A DNA stretch of 64,000 nucleotides from Pulicaria dysenterica (GCA_947179395.2 OX359290.1:8112003-8176002); one strand, 5' to 3'. Positions 47,367 through 59,899 are shown, counted from the stretch's first letter. The notes: generated by a model not told the origin, from the letters alone. Program-made: numbers and translations.

Positions 47367-49590
47367 TGTAACACCGGGTTTCACAAGCTTAAAATTAGCG
47401 GAAATTAAAACTTTTTAAACTATATTTACACAAAAGGTTTGCAGCGGAACAAACCACTGATTACATATCAAACAGTGTTTATCGACTTGGCGATAAAAAA
47501 CAACGAATCAAGCCAAGTCTCAAAAATCGAGCCAGTGTTACCACTACGTACTGACCATCGTCACAAGTATCAGAGTTAACAAACAAGTGTTCCAAAAGAT
47601 ATATACAATAACACTACCCAGAGTATCCCGCCTCGCCAGGCCATCTGATCACTAACCTGCGAAAAGGAAAATATCACGAAACATTAGCTACACTAGCTAG
47701 TGAGTACAAATATCACATAAGCACCAATAAGCATGCTATCACGTCACAATATGGCACACAATGCTAAGCTATCACGTAGCGGTGTGCCGACATGTCAGCG
47801 GGATCATATCTTGCGAGGTAGCTAACCTGGCTCAACGATCCGAGCTGGGAAATCAGTCACAACCAACCGCATCGGTGGGGGAGCGAAGAGCAGCCTACCA
47901 TCACGTTTGAGTCACTAAGACTGTGTTCGGATCTGATCATAGACCAAGACCCTCACTATATGTCGAGGAACGGCGGCCTGCAGAACCCTCTGGGATCCGA
48001 AATTAACCATTGAATCCCACCGACCTGGAATTTACCGTCGAGTACCGTTGATCCCGAAAAACACTCAAGGATCCAGCCGCGTTTAGCAAACTGACCTCAA
48101 CCACTGCGTCTGTCCGGACAGGAATCATAAACACGCTTGACCCATAGGGTCCACAGTACGCATGCGTATTACATATCACAGTTTATATCACATGGTATTA
48201 CACATATCATTGTATCACTATATCACTGTATCACGGCATACCTCGCGCGTTCACATATATATATATATATATATACACATGGCACATAGCAATAAACAAC
48301 AGATAACCCTACTTACTAAGTCTCATGGGAAACCGATACTCACCTCGATATCACATGAGGCAGATATGAATTCGGAAATCCCAAGAGCACACGGAGTCGT
48401 CCGAATCACCTAACACATTAGGTTCAGGCTTGGTTATCACATACACATAGCACACATGGGTTAAAACACAAGTTACACAAGCTGTCAGGTTTAGACCCCT
48501 GATTGCGGTCGCAAGAACCTGTCTTGCGGTCGCAAGGATCCCCTAACAACATCCCTTACGGTCGCAAGACTACCAATTGCGGCCGCAAGAGGCCTTTTCC
48601 CCCAAATCAATGCTTACGTTCGCAAGGATAACCTTTTTTGCCCGCAAGCATGGTTCTATGGTTGGTTACGATCGCAAGTTATGTACCTACGGTCGCAAAC
48701 CTTATTTCTGTCGCTCGTAAGCGGTAAACATCACAAAACAGACCCATACAATCGCATGGACCTACCATGCGATCGCAAAGACAAAACACAAGGCTTACGG
48801 TCGCAAGGACCTAGCCATGCGATCGCAAGACTACCACACACCCCTTACGATCGCAAGCCCCATGCCTTGCGATCGCAAAGACCCTTGTTACAGAGACCTT
48901 CGTCCCTGTTTCGACACAGCTCTGCAAAAACACATTTTTGACACTTTAATCGACCTAAATTCAGTTCCAACGATTCATACACTTTACTTGACACCCATAA
49001 ACAATTACAAACACATTTGTACACAAAAACTACACTTAGAACACCATATACACCATCAAAGTGGTGTATTTTCCTCAAGAACATGAAATTAGGGTTCTAG
49101 CATGAAAACACTTACAAATCAGTAGAAGATCAGTAGCTAGAACTTGTATTTGCTTCTGAAATCACTTGAAAATACTTGTTCCTTGATTGAATCTTCAAAA
49201 GCTCCAAGATGGAAGTGTATGCGTGTTTATACGCGTTTGTATGTATGTGTAGTTTGTGTTTACAAAGTCAGGGATAAGAACAATTAAAGGAACCGACCCT
49301 GGGTTGTCTATTTAGGACACGGGGTATTTTGTTCCCCTTTACAACTTACAACTTAACACACGTCATCCCGTTTTAACCAACGGGGATATCTACGGAATCA
49401 TTACATGAAACCGTATAACACGGTATCACTTTATGACACTCTAAACACTTTTCACATAATCACATAATTAACACTTAACACACGTTAGTCACTTAAAACA
49501 CTTTAATTAAAATTCACATAAAGTCACAGTACAAGTACCAAAGCACATGGTACAACACTCCACTGCTAGTCCCATTTACAGGGTGTTACA
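47367..49590. mobile_element. Solo LTR, probably Ty3-gypsy (copy 2)
   Basis: Begins TGTAACACCGGG and ends CAGGGTGTTACA, flanked by the perfect 5-bp duplication TCAGG (47362-47366 and 49591-49595). It is 2224 bp, with no internal coding region and no partner LTR. It is related to the LTR at 5075-7232 through shared blocks but clearly diverged. It inserted into the start of the second copy of the 320-bp tandem unit. It carries a 15-member palindrome array at 48502-48889. Confidence 0.9.
48502..48889. repeat. Array of about 15 TTGCGGTCGCAA-type palindromes in solo LTR 2
   Basis: Self-complementary 12-mers with the pattern (T/C/A)T(G/A)CG(G/A)(T/C)CGCAA recur every 15-35 bp: TTGCGGTCGCAA twice, TTACGGTCGCAA twice, TTGCGGCCGCAA, TTACGATCGCAA twice, ATGCGATCGCAA twice, TTGCGATCGCAA, plus degenerate members. 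Spacers are unrelated to each other, so it is not a simple satellite. Confidence 0.88.
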
Positions 49591-50034
49591 TCAGGGTTCT
49601 AAAAAATGCGTCATGGTGGCACCAAGGCGTGAGGCGCGACTCTGCCGTTAAGAAATAGCCCTTGGCATTAAGGTTAGGCGTGGCGTAGATAAGGCGGCAT
49701 AAGGCGCACCTTTACACGCCATATGACGAGTTTTTTAAAGCGTGGCGCCCCAAAAAAAAATTTAATTTGACTTTTTTTATATACATTGTGCGGTCGTGTG
49801 TGTTGAACTTATATACATTTGTATTTTGTAATTTATATATGTTACTTTGCCCCTAATTTGTGCAACTTTGTGTAATTTGTATATTGATAATAATAAACCG
49901 GATATAAATATTTATAAAATATATACAAAATTGCCGTCTTACAAAAGGTCATGGTTCGCCATAACTCCTAAAGCTTGAGGCTTGACCTCGCCGTCACGCC
50001 ACACCTTATGTTATTTAGAACTATGTGTTTTATT

Positions 50035-50182
50035 TATTTTTTGAATGGCAAACACACACTCTCTAAACCTACTCCTAAATATCTACTCCTCAGTCCATGC
50101 CGGGACTTGAACCCACAACCTCTTAGAAGGGAACACCATCTAATATCATCAGATACCGCTGGTCTACAAGGTATTTGGTACC
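50035..50182 (-). mobile_element. tRNA-derived SINE
   Basis: On the minus strand a box-A-like TAGACCAGCGG (complement of 50156-50166) and a perfect box-B GGTTCAAGTCC (complement of 50103-50113) precede an A-rich tail. A 12-bp duplication ATGTGTTTTATT flanks it (50023-50034 and 50183-50194), as expected for LINE-driven insertion. The left copy coincides with the right duplication of the MULE-like element. Confidence 0.78.
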
Positions 50183-50194
50183 ATGTGTTTTATT

Positions 50195-50492
50195 AATGTA
50201 AAAGGGTTAGCATTGTTAGGATAGGTTACTAAACGGGACAGTGTAAACAAGATGATCATTGAATCAATTCACTGACGCAAATAATGGAAGTTTGGAATAG
50301 TTCATGGACCATTTCTGTAACTTCTTAAATCAATTCACTGACGCAGTTCTCAACTTCTCATGAAAGCGGTGGAATGAGTAGACAGATTCTATCATTTTCT
50401 CGACGACAATCGGAAGCCCAAAATTCATCACTTCGTCGGAGGCGGGCAAATATATTCCGATACCGGACTTGGAGGAGATCCACATCGCAGCC
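50195..50492. other. Upstream flank and leader of the PDI gene
   Basis: Contains a short near-duplicate AATCAATTCACTGACGCA (50264 and 50329) and, from about 50340, a GC-richer leader just before the ATG. No TATA box could be chosen with confidence. Confidence 0.4.
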
Positions 50493-53400
50493 ATGGTTTT
50501 GACGTCCAGGATCAAATCCGTCGATTTTTTCAGGTCCCGATTCCTTTGCATTCATATTCAATAACGGAAACAAATCGTTTACATTATTACGGATAATGAA
50601 TGTAGTTAACATCCTGAGATTTTGCATCGATATTGGTGATTTAGTGAGCTTACTGTGCATCATATACTTGTTTAATGGTTTAATGCATAGAAACTGTTTC
50701 GATTGATCGTGTTGGAGTGGATTAAGGTTCTGTATTTGATTAATTTGCCCTGACGCATTGCATGGAGAAGCATAAAACAGTGAAGTAGCTCTAATGATAA
50801 TAAATAATTGCAATAACTACATATACAGTATTGGTTATTACACTACAGTAAATATGTGCATAGAATATTCTAAGTGTGCCAGAAAATGATGAAAAAATTA
50901 GGAAGGAAATATGTGATGAAATGATTTCCAATCATACTAAAAAACTTTAAACATCATATTAATTTATAAATTCCTATATACACATCATATGTGCATTGTG
51001 CTGGATGGATGATTATATCAAAATTACCTCTTTGAGTCAAAATTTCGTATATTAGCCTGGCTTTTTCATCATCTACCATAGTCAGAGAATATAAAATTGT
51101 AGAACAATTTAGTATCTAATGTCGTGTCCAGCTGGTTGTAAAAGTGAATTGATTACGGTTAAGAGTAAGGTAAGGTTAGGGTATGGTATCTAGACAAACT
51201 GTAATGATTAATTTAAAGATATGGTAGATATCTTCATACAATTGCACTTTAGATTAATCGGTTGAGATTAAGGTTGTTATACCTTCTTACATTGTTTTTC
51301 CACCATTTTTTAATATCATCAGGAAAATACCAAGAGATTTGACAGAGGCATCACTTTCAGGTGCTGGATTGTCTCTTGTGGCAGCTGTTTCTATGTTGTT
51401 TTTATTTGGAATGGTAGGAAGCTCACCTCTTGCTATATCTTTTTCATGCCTACATATGTTTAAATTCATTTTTCCTGTCACCTCTTGATTCGTTATTGAT
51501 ACGTTTATGAGACTATTTGGAGAGTAAATTTCTATCTTGGTTTCTTACTATTGTATTGACGTATTAGGGATTGTATTACTCCAATAGTTAAACAATATTG
51601 AATATTGCAGGAGCTACATAATTATTTGGCCATCAGTACTACGACTTCTGTCATACTTGACCAAAGTTCGGACTCAGAGTTCTTACTCATTGGTTTTAAT
51701 ATGAGGTGTGCGCCATGAAAGTCGATCTAGTCTCGATCTATAGTGGTTTTTCACCAGTACTTTCTTCTATTCTCTTGTTACTCTTTCTTTCTATTTTTCA
51801 TTCTGCGATCTTGATTGACAAGTATAAGATGGTGGAATAATCCTTACTTGTGTCATGGCTGCAAGTTGCAAAAGCTAATTAGCTTACTCAGACTGATCTA
51901 AGAAAATCATGCAGTTTGAACTTACAATTCTTAAAACCTATGAAAACAGTAAGCCCAGCAAGGGATTTTTTTACAATCTTTCTACCACTTCATTTAGAGG
52001 ATGATTACTCTGTATATTTTTTAACAAACTTACTTATTTTCATTATACTTAAACCATTGCTGACTTATTCCAATGCAGCTTTCCAGCTTTATCATGTGAG
52101 TTTGCATCTCTGGATGTTAGTGATGTATTGGGAACGGTAAATTTCATGGTCTTACTCTTGTTGATTGCTATTAGGACTCCTTCTTAAGAAAAGGCAACAC
52201 TTCATATGATAGGTTGTCCAAAAATATGATGTTTTCATTTAGAGAAATAGTGTTTTCTATACCTATTGACCGACTTCAATTCAGTCAAACATCATACTTC
52301 ATAGTTCATAGCTTCACTTTTCGTCTTAGAGTCTCATATGTTTTTAAATCATATGAGAATGAGTCACCAGAGTTCTGTTTCTCTTCTATGCAGAACAGGT
52401 TGAACATAACTAAAACAGTGCGCAAGTATTCAATCAACAAGCATTTGCAAGCTACAGGCTCTGAAATTGACCCGGCCCCAATTTCGATGGTTATTAAGCA
52501 TGATGATAAGGTTGAACAGGAATATGGTGAAGGATCTGTTACACTAACTTCAACGAATTTCGATAGAATTTCTCATCAGTGAGTCAAGTAACTAAACTCA
52601 TACTTGAAGGATTACTCTCTTGTTTTGAAAATTGGCTTCAGAACACTAGAGATTTTGGAAGGTGTTCGAAGCAGACTGAATGTCTAACTTTTAGCAATAA
52701 CATTTTGTTTGATTGATTGCAGACATTCAATTTTGGTTGTGAATTTCTTTGCTCCCTGGTGCCATTGGAGTAACCGCCTGGTATGCTTATTTACTCCTCT
52801 TAACTATGAAAATTTTCTGAAGATAATCCAATTGTTCTTATTACCTCCATTTAATTATGGTTTATGACAAATTCTAGTATTATAGTTTCTGTACATCTTA
52901 GTCTTTTTCTTCCGTTCCAAATTTCTTCTTACAAAAGTATCCATCAAAGTAATCTGTTATTCAACAATCATGTTATGTACCCTGTTTTCCTACCAGTTCT
53001 AACTTTTTTATTTCTATATATGTGATCACATTCTCTTTGAAATTAGTTTTTAACATTACATTAGGGGAATTTTTGTGTTTGTTATAGGCTTATGGAAGTA
53101 AAAAGCTAAGTCACCTTCTAGGTATTCTGGAACAGAACAGATCATGCACAGTTGTTCCTAGTGTACATAATGCTCACTTCCAAAGATGAAGAATAACCTA
53201 TATTAATCAAGCATTGTTCCTGCCATGTTGGACGAAGATTTTATAAATTAGATCACTTCTTTTCTTTGTCGGACCTGCATTTGAGATATAGATCACTCTA
53301 ATGTCAACTTACACCTCAAGTAACTTGATCATGTTGCTCTTAAATCAATTATATTTACTAGTCTCAACAATAGCATACTTGGAATCCTAGTTTGTGTTTG

Positions 53401-56400
53401 CAGGCTTTACTGCTCTGCTTATTGAGTCATATTTTTACTTCATACACATAAATTAAAGTTTCACTTTTACTCTGACGTTTGTTTGCATCAATGATTTCAT
53501 TATTGTGTACCAACTTATCTAACATTCTTGATCATTACCTGCTTAACTTGTCAGAAACCATCATGGGAGAAAGCAGCCAAAATTATAAGAGAAAGGTCTG
53601 AATTGTTGTCTATATTTCTCAAGAAAAAAATTTATTCAGTAAATGATATGCATCTTTTTGGTTCTTAGCTACTGTTTTTTGTTTGCTTTAACAGACATAA
53701 TCCGGAAACAGATGGACGTATTCTTTTGGGAAAGGTGGACTGTACTAAAGAACATGATCTTTGTAAAAGGTAACCTTTTGACATTTTTTTTTCTTTTTTC
53801 TTTTTTCATGTTTTATTTCTCAAAGGTTAAAAATTAATGACAGGTAAGTTATATTCAAGCCTTCATATCTAGAGTTTGTGAGTTACCGCTCCTCAATTAA
53901 AACTGATTCTATGACAAATTCAACATGCTCAATGGTATCCACCACATCATCATTTCAACCAGCTGTACCTTCAAACCAATATTTTGAAAGTTTAAGGTTT
54001 ACCAAAATTTTAAATCACATCAATGTTGGTTCCATGTTCTTGCAGTTTACCCTATATTAATACAAATATTCTTTGGGTTTCCGTAGTTGTGTCGTATGTC
54101 ATCTTTATAGCTAAAACGTCCATTGATATTATAAATCATACAATTTATTACGCCTTGGTTCTTGTATATTTAGTGATTGAGCTATATTTTGGTTCTGCAA
54201 GTCATTGCTTCACACTTTCCAGTTATCATGAATGATACTCATATTCTACTGGTTTTCAGGCATCACATACAAGGTTATCCATCTATTCGCATCTTCCGTA
54301 AGGGAAATGATGTTAGGTAAATAACTTATGCCATGTCTTTATGTGCATGTTGATTGTATATGGATTTTCTGGATAAAATATAGAAACTATTCTTCCCTAT
54401 TGAAGCAATATCTTGTCCCCTAATTTTCGTGAATCAGGGACACACATGGAATCCATGATCACGAATCATATTACGGACACAGGGATACAAATAGCTTGGT
54501 TGAGGTAAGAATGCTAATATTTAAATACTTAATTATTTTAAGCATATAAGAAGAAAACTAAATGACATAGTTGTACTTTCCAAAAGTATAATTGTCATAT
54601 TTACAATAAAATAAGTAAGTTGGTTATACTGGCACAATTTGGAAAGTACATTGGTATTTTATAACCTTTTTGTTACCTAATTAATATTTTTACTGTAACT
54701 TGAATATGTTGTGATTTTTATTTAATAGAGTGCATTTTATCTAGCTAAACTTTTCTGCTGCAGGCAATGGAACACCTCGTTACACCGAATGATTTGGAGT
54801 CCCGAAAATTGTCTTTAAATGATAAATATGGACGGTCTACAGTTCATGCAAAAAGACCTGCGCCACGTGAAGCAGGATGCAGAATTGAAGGGTTTGTACG
54901 AGTAAAAAAGGTAATCAAATATTTTACATCAAAAGAGAAAAAGTGTTCCAATATATGATCTCATACTCTTTACCAACATGTTTTTAATTTTTGAATATGT
55001 GTCAATTGCATAAACAAGTAATAAACTTTGGTCAAATTTCTATATTTGGTAACAAACTAATTTAGGTCACAAGAAGTTATCAATGTTTCAAAAGATTTGG
55101 TTTTTAGGTTATCCAAGCCATTTAACCTTGTCAAATGGTGATATGGAGTTCATGTGTTTGTAAGTCTAACCATGCTGACTTTTTTAATCTTTCTAGAAAT
55201 GAGCATTACCTTAGATCGAAATATATGGAAACCCTGACCTTTCCAGGGTAAAAACAGTTGGTTGCCCGAACTAGAAGTTAAACCAAAGTTGTGTTATGCG
55301 ATTTGTCCTCCAAAATTTCAAGTATCCAGTTGTTTCACAATAAGCGGGTTATAACATACGATGTTCAATGCAGGTCCCAGGCAATCTTATTGTAACAGCA
55401 CGATCAGAATCACACTCATTTGATGCTTCCCAGATGAACATGTCACATGTGATTACTAGTTTTAATTTTGGTAAGAAAGTCACACCAAGAATGATGAGTG
55501 ACCTTAAGCGTCTCAGACCTTACATTGAAAGCCATGACAAATTGAGTGGCAAGACCTACATGAACGTAGAAGATGGTGCCAATGTTACGGTAAACTCTCT
55601 AAATACTAATTCTAAAAATATTGGCTGTTTATATATTTCTCAACTATATGGAGATTTTTAACCGCTTAATCATTAAAAGACAAATAATTAAATAGTCATC
55701 CTTCCATTTGAGACCCTCAAATATTGTTCATTGAAGTGAATGAGACAAAAGTTTATACGGAATCAAACATGGTAATATAAATAAATATATGTCCTTGTGG
55801 CAATTTAATCAAACAACTGTGTAAGCAGGCGATTATGTTCCAATTTTTGGTTAGAGTAACTAACTTCTGTTTTCACTTAAGAAAAACCATAAACTTTTAT
55901 AATTTGATTCAAAGTAATTTATATAGGTTGAAATGTCAAAATTTTGACATGGTGAATGTCGTGACATTTTACAAAGAAGTTAAAAGACAGGTTTTTTATA
56001 AAACATATTATTAATTAAATAATGTACTATCATTTAAAAGATTTCAACCCTTACCATTAAAATTTTAGATGTTATTTCGCTGCATACTATCTTATTATTT
56101 GCATGTCATCTTCAGTGTTCAACAATGAGATTACTTTCTTTTTTTTATTTCCAAATTAATCTGTTTATCATCTTCCTCTTCATCCCTTTGAATGTGTTTG
56201 GTTAGTTCGCTTTTTGGAACCTAGACGAAATTGTCAGGTAAGGCTAACGGGTCACAACGGTATAAAAACAAACGCGGAAGCAAACCTTCATTTGACCACA
56301 CTTACCTTACCCGTAGGAACCTTTTAGGATGCAAACAAGTAGGGTAAAGCCTCTAACTTATTAATAAACTTATAGCAGCCCCAAAAACAGCCCTAAAACT

Positions 56401-57976
56401 CAGATACGAAGGTAATCAAACACACAACCAAAGCAGCCCTCAACTTTATTGGCATATTGACGGTAAAAAAACTCGTGCTATTGGCTAAACCAATACCATT
56501 TGGTGAATTACTAAACTGCCACATATTATATGCTTGTTCTTTAGTTTTGTATTTGTGTATCTAAAATGCAGATAGAACATTATCTTCAAGTTGTGAAGAC
56601 TGAGGTGATGAGTTCATCTCATCAATTGATCGAGGATTATGAGTACACAGCACATAGTAGTTTGGTTCATGCGCTTACCATCCCAGCTGCAAAGTTCCAT
56701 TTTGAGCCATCTCCTATGCAGGTTTGTTTTTTTTAGGATTAATTTCATATATATCCATCTGAAAGATCAACATTTCATATATATCCTTTTAAAGCTCACA
56801 ATGGAAAAACAGCGTTATTGCTATGAATCATCTCAAAACATAATGTTTTCATTAATTCAGTGAAAAAACTATTATTAATAATAAATTTTATTCAAATTAC
56901 TACGAATGGGTGAATATGATATTTTTAGTGTTTTTAAAGGGTAATGACATGTTATGTAATGTTACGAACGATATGAAATTGTCTCGGTTTTTTAAACCAA
57001 TTTTACAAGTTTTCCTTTTATATCTAGTTCTAACTTCTAAATTAAGTATTTGATTTCTATGTGATCAGATCCTGGTAACAGAAAATTCAAAATCGTTTTC
57101 TCATTTCGTGACCAATCTCTGTGCCATTATTGGTGGCGTTTTCACGGTAGGTATTTATTTCTTCACTATCTAGTGTGTGTGTGTGTGTTTTCACTTAGGC
57201 ACAACCACAACTTTCTGGCATGATATTACTTTTGAAGGGGTGTTTGGATGTGTGTTTTCAAAGGAACTATTAGAACTTTAAGAATTAGAATAAGATAAGA
57301 AATGACAAAAGCTTGGGATGATTGAGAAAATTTTATTTTTAAGGAGAAATCATACCATTGTTGATATCATATATCATTTCCTGTTATCTTAATGCCTAAC
57401 TACATAAAAATGGTAACCCGCTTTTGAATTTTGTTTTTTGTTTTGCATACCAACCTTTTTATTTACCAAAGACCATCAAAGTTTCAAAAACCTTGATTTA
57501 AGGTTATCTGTAACTATTCAAATGGTTGGTAACAGGTTTTCTTTTATGTCATGGTGCTGATGTGGCATCTAACATGGTCAAAACTTTTATGTACATTAAG
57601 GTGGTTACCAAATAAAGAACTCAGAACGAAATCTGTTACTTATTAATTCAGTTACCCGTTATCCACCTACATAATGAGCAAATCATAATGATGATCCATC
57701 GTTGAACACAAAAGCGATGTTTGTCACTTGATTTAGACGCACATCCAAACACCCTCCTAAGACAGCTGAATCCTCAGCTTCTTATATTCTTCTAGTTTGT
57801 ATCTTGTGCATGCATAAATACACCCACTTATGAGATAAGATCTATATGGCTATTGAGAGTTCAACCATCTTGCTATAACTTAAGGTGATTGGTTTCAGGT
57901 TGCTGGGATCTTGGATTCACTTCTGTACAACACAATGAGAATAATGAAAAAGGTTGAACTTGGGAAGAACTATTAG
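50493..57976 (+). CDS. PDIL5-4: Protein disulfide isomerase-like 5-3/5-4 type, membrane-anchored
   Basis: Fifteen exons: 50493-50533, 51323-51413, 51611-51705, 52079-52136, 52394-52578, 52723-52780, 53555-53595, 53695-53769, 54260-54316, 54438-54504, 54764-54910, 55374-55589, 56572-56721, 57069-57146 and 57899-57976. All phases close, giving 478 residues. Order: cytosolic start with RIKSVDF, a membrane helix (residues 25-44, LSGAGLSLVAAVSMLFLFGM), an ERGIC/Erv-like luminal part, a thioredoxin fold with active site WCHWS (C170, S173) and cis-Pro222 in GYPSIRIF, then an Erv41/Erv46-like domain (GCRIEGFVRVKKVPGN from 294) and a second helix near 444-463. The chimera of a thioredoxin domain in an ERGIC-type cargo receptor is characteristic. 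It likely acts in the ER-Golgi pathway. CxxS instead of CxxC suggests isomerase or thiol-trapping activity. Confidence 0.95.
57237..57757. mobile_element. MITE in the last intron of the PDI gene
   Basis: GGGGTGTTTGGATGTGTG at the left and, in reverse complement, GGAGGGTGTTTGGATGTGCG at the right form inverted tips of a Tourist- or hAT-like MITE. The 521-bp interior is non-coding. Target duplications are not clear. Confidence 0.65.
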
Positions 57977-58505
57977 CCTGGTATACAACTGAGTGTATTT
58001 ACTCTGCTCAAGGGACCTTCGGTCTCTTCGAATGCCCCGGTAACCTGCTTCTGCGCATAATTCGTTGCTTCTTTGAGAATTTTTCTTGCAGATATAGATA
58101 CAAGAATGTTGTATCTATCTATCAAAGGAAGATTAAAGGCGGGAATCTATCAAAATAATCAAAAGTTAAAAGAATTAGTTATTCAAGCTTCCAAATAATT
58201 ATTAGCCGAATTTCCAACAAATGGTTGCTTTATAACATCAAGTATCTCTATGTTATTATCCTGTTTTAGTCATTATATAAATTTTTTAGTATATTTGAGT
58301 TATTAAAAGATAGTTCGAGATTCCTGATAGTATCGAACGAAAAAAAATATCGTGCGTTCAAGCCTCACAACGAAAAACACAATTTATTTTCACATATGCA
58401 AACATTTTTCATATTCCACACTCCAGTACAACACAAACAAAAACTGAAAATAAAATTGAAAAAACAAAAAAGAATTAAATATGAAGAAAACAAAACAAAT
58501 GTAAA
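57977..58505. other. Short intergenic between convergent PDI and phytocyanin genes
   Basis: Contains the 3' UTRs of both genes (PDI leftward part to about 58200, phytocyanin from about 58400). No other gene. Confidence 0.6.
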
Positions 58506-59899
58506 TCACCAACTCAAAAAACAAGCAAAACCTCCAACAAAGCAAAGGAGGTTCATAACAACCGAAGATGCATCACTTGGCGAAGAAGATGGCGGTTTCT
58601 CATCTGATGGAGGGGACGGTGACTCGTCGCCTGCCGGTGCCGGAGACGGCGGGGATTCCGGGGGTGATTTGTGGCTTCGATCCGCCATCACAACAATCAT
58701 CACTTTCTCATTGTTTTTGCAGTGATCGGAAACTCCACTAATGAAGTAATGAGGCCCGGACCGATCAAACTTGATCACCGTGTGCCCGTCATCATGTTTC
58801 GCAATGGGTGCTGTGGTATTGCAATTGTTATAATCATCTTTGCTCACTTCAAGAACTGAGTCCTTCTCACCCTGGTACTTGAACACTGCAAAGGGAAACA
58901 TGTTAGTCCTATATACAATGTTATTAAAATGAAATAAAATAAAAAATTGAGGCCATGCATACAGCCATACAAGATATAGACATTTGGGCTTGCACCAGCT
59001 TGAACAAAGTGAGCATAAAAGCTCAAAACTAGCCAAAACAGGCCATTGATCATATGGACCCTAAGCCCACAAAGAATGGAGCCCTAATATAAACCCAATC
59101 ACATAAATGGGCTTTGAACCTAAACCACTTACAATACCCAACACTCTAACAGGGTTGTTTCACTTGTTTGTTACCCTTCCAAATTTGTATACATATAAAC
59201 CAAATTCTATGCTCATCTTAGCTAAACAATCAGGTAAACGGAGAGTTTTTTTTTTGTTCAGGTTATCCGGGGAGGACAAGTCTTTGACTCAGATATACGC
59301 TGCCTAACCGAGGTATTCCCATGATTGTTTCCTGACCCTTCCCTGGCCATCCTCAAGATGTCATCTTAGCTAAACAAAATTAGCTTTATTTTCTGAAAAG
59401 AAAATATTATGAGAAATGATTTATGTATTTAAATTTAAATTTTAAAATAATTTGTAATTATGGATTGATAATAATATATCAGAAAAGGAAGTTGCTGTGC
59501 CACATAAATTCATATCAAGTGTCTACTAGAATAATGTTTACATTAAAGATTAGAAAGATATTTCATCATCCAAATTTTCGTTATAAAATTAAAATAAAAA
59601 ATAAAAAACAACTTTCCAATCATCTTACCCATTATGCCAACTCATTGAGTTACTATATATAGTGATTTACAAACAATAAATTTAGAACCCAAACATAGCA
59701 AATTAAGAATTGGGCATGGGAAATGAAGAAACTCACACAAAGTGTCTCCAACTTGAAACCTATTTTTCTCAGCCCATTGATTATAGGAAGAAGAAAGACT
59801 CCAATCCCCGGAACCTCCGACCTTGAATTCATACGCATCGCCTTTCCGAATCAATGCTAAAAGGCTTAAAAACGCGACAACGACGATGGATTTCTCCAT
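58506..59899 (-). CDS. Early nodulin-like protein (non-copper phytocyanin), GPI-anchored
   Basis: Two minus-strand exons, 59737-59899 and 58506-58885, join in phase 1 (T + TG = Leu) to give 180 residues. Residues 1-22 are a signal peptide ending GDA before YEFKVGG. The plastocyanin-like domain runs to about 122 with YNQWAEKNRFQVGDTL, the paired cysteines C76 and C110 and GPHYFISGVSDHC. Copper ligands are mostly lost: the HNV-type histidine is D63, the FICG cysteine is S104, and the axial Met/Gln position is E114, while H109 remains. A Pro/Ser-rich arabinogalactan-like linker (128-158, SPPESPPSPAPAG) precedes a hydrophobic GPI-attachment tail (162-180). The family sits on the outer plasma membrane and acts in reproduction, transport and wall biology. 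The exact ENODL subtype is uncertain. Confidence 0.93.

Larger units (their letters stand above)
47032..50033. mobile_element. MULE-like MITE with internal 320-bp tandem duplication, hosting a solo LTR
   Basis: Left end CAGGGTTCTAAAAAATGCG and right end, in reverse complement AGTTCTAAATAACATAAGG, are weakly inverted and flanked by the 11-bp sequence ATGTGTTTTAT (47032-47042 and 50023-50033). Excluding the LTR, the left 320 bp occur twice (47032-47351; 47352-47366 plus 49591-49899) with about a dozen differences. The interior has a GGCG-rich part (AAGGCGTGAGGCGCGACTC) and no coding. The weak inverted repeat and 9-11 bp duplication point to a Mutator-like MITE; this is moderately supported. Confidence 0.6.

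Noticed and set aside
48502..48889. CRISPR-like repeat array
   Set aside because: Units are palindromic 12-mers with irregular spacing inside an LTR of a plant genome; CRISPR arrays have longer identical repeats and uniform spacers and occur in prokaryotes.
50330..50813. Minus-strand frames of 73 and 151 residues
   Set aside because: They are antisense to the first exon and first intron of the PDI gene, have no recognisable domain, and the plus-strand gene model is fully consistent.
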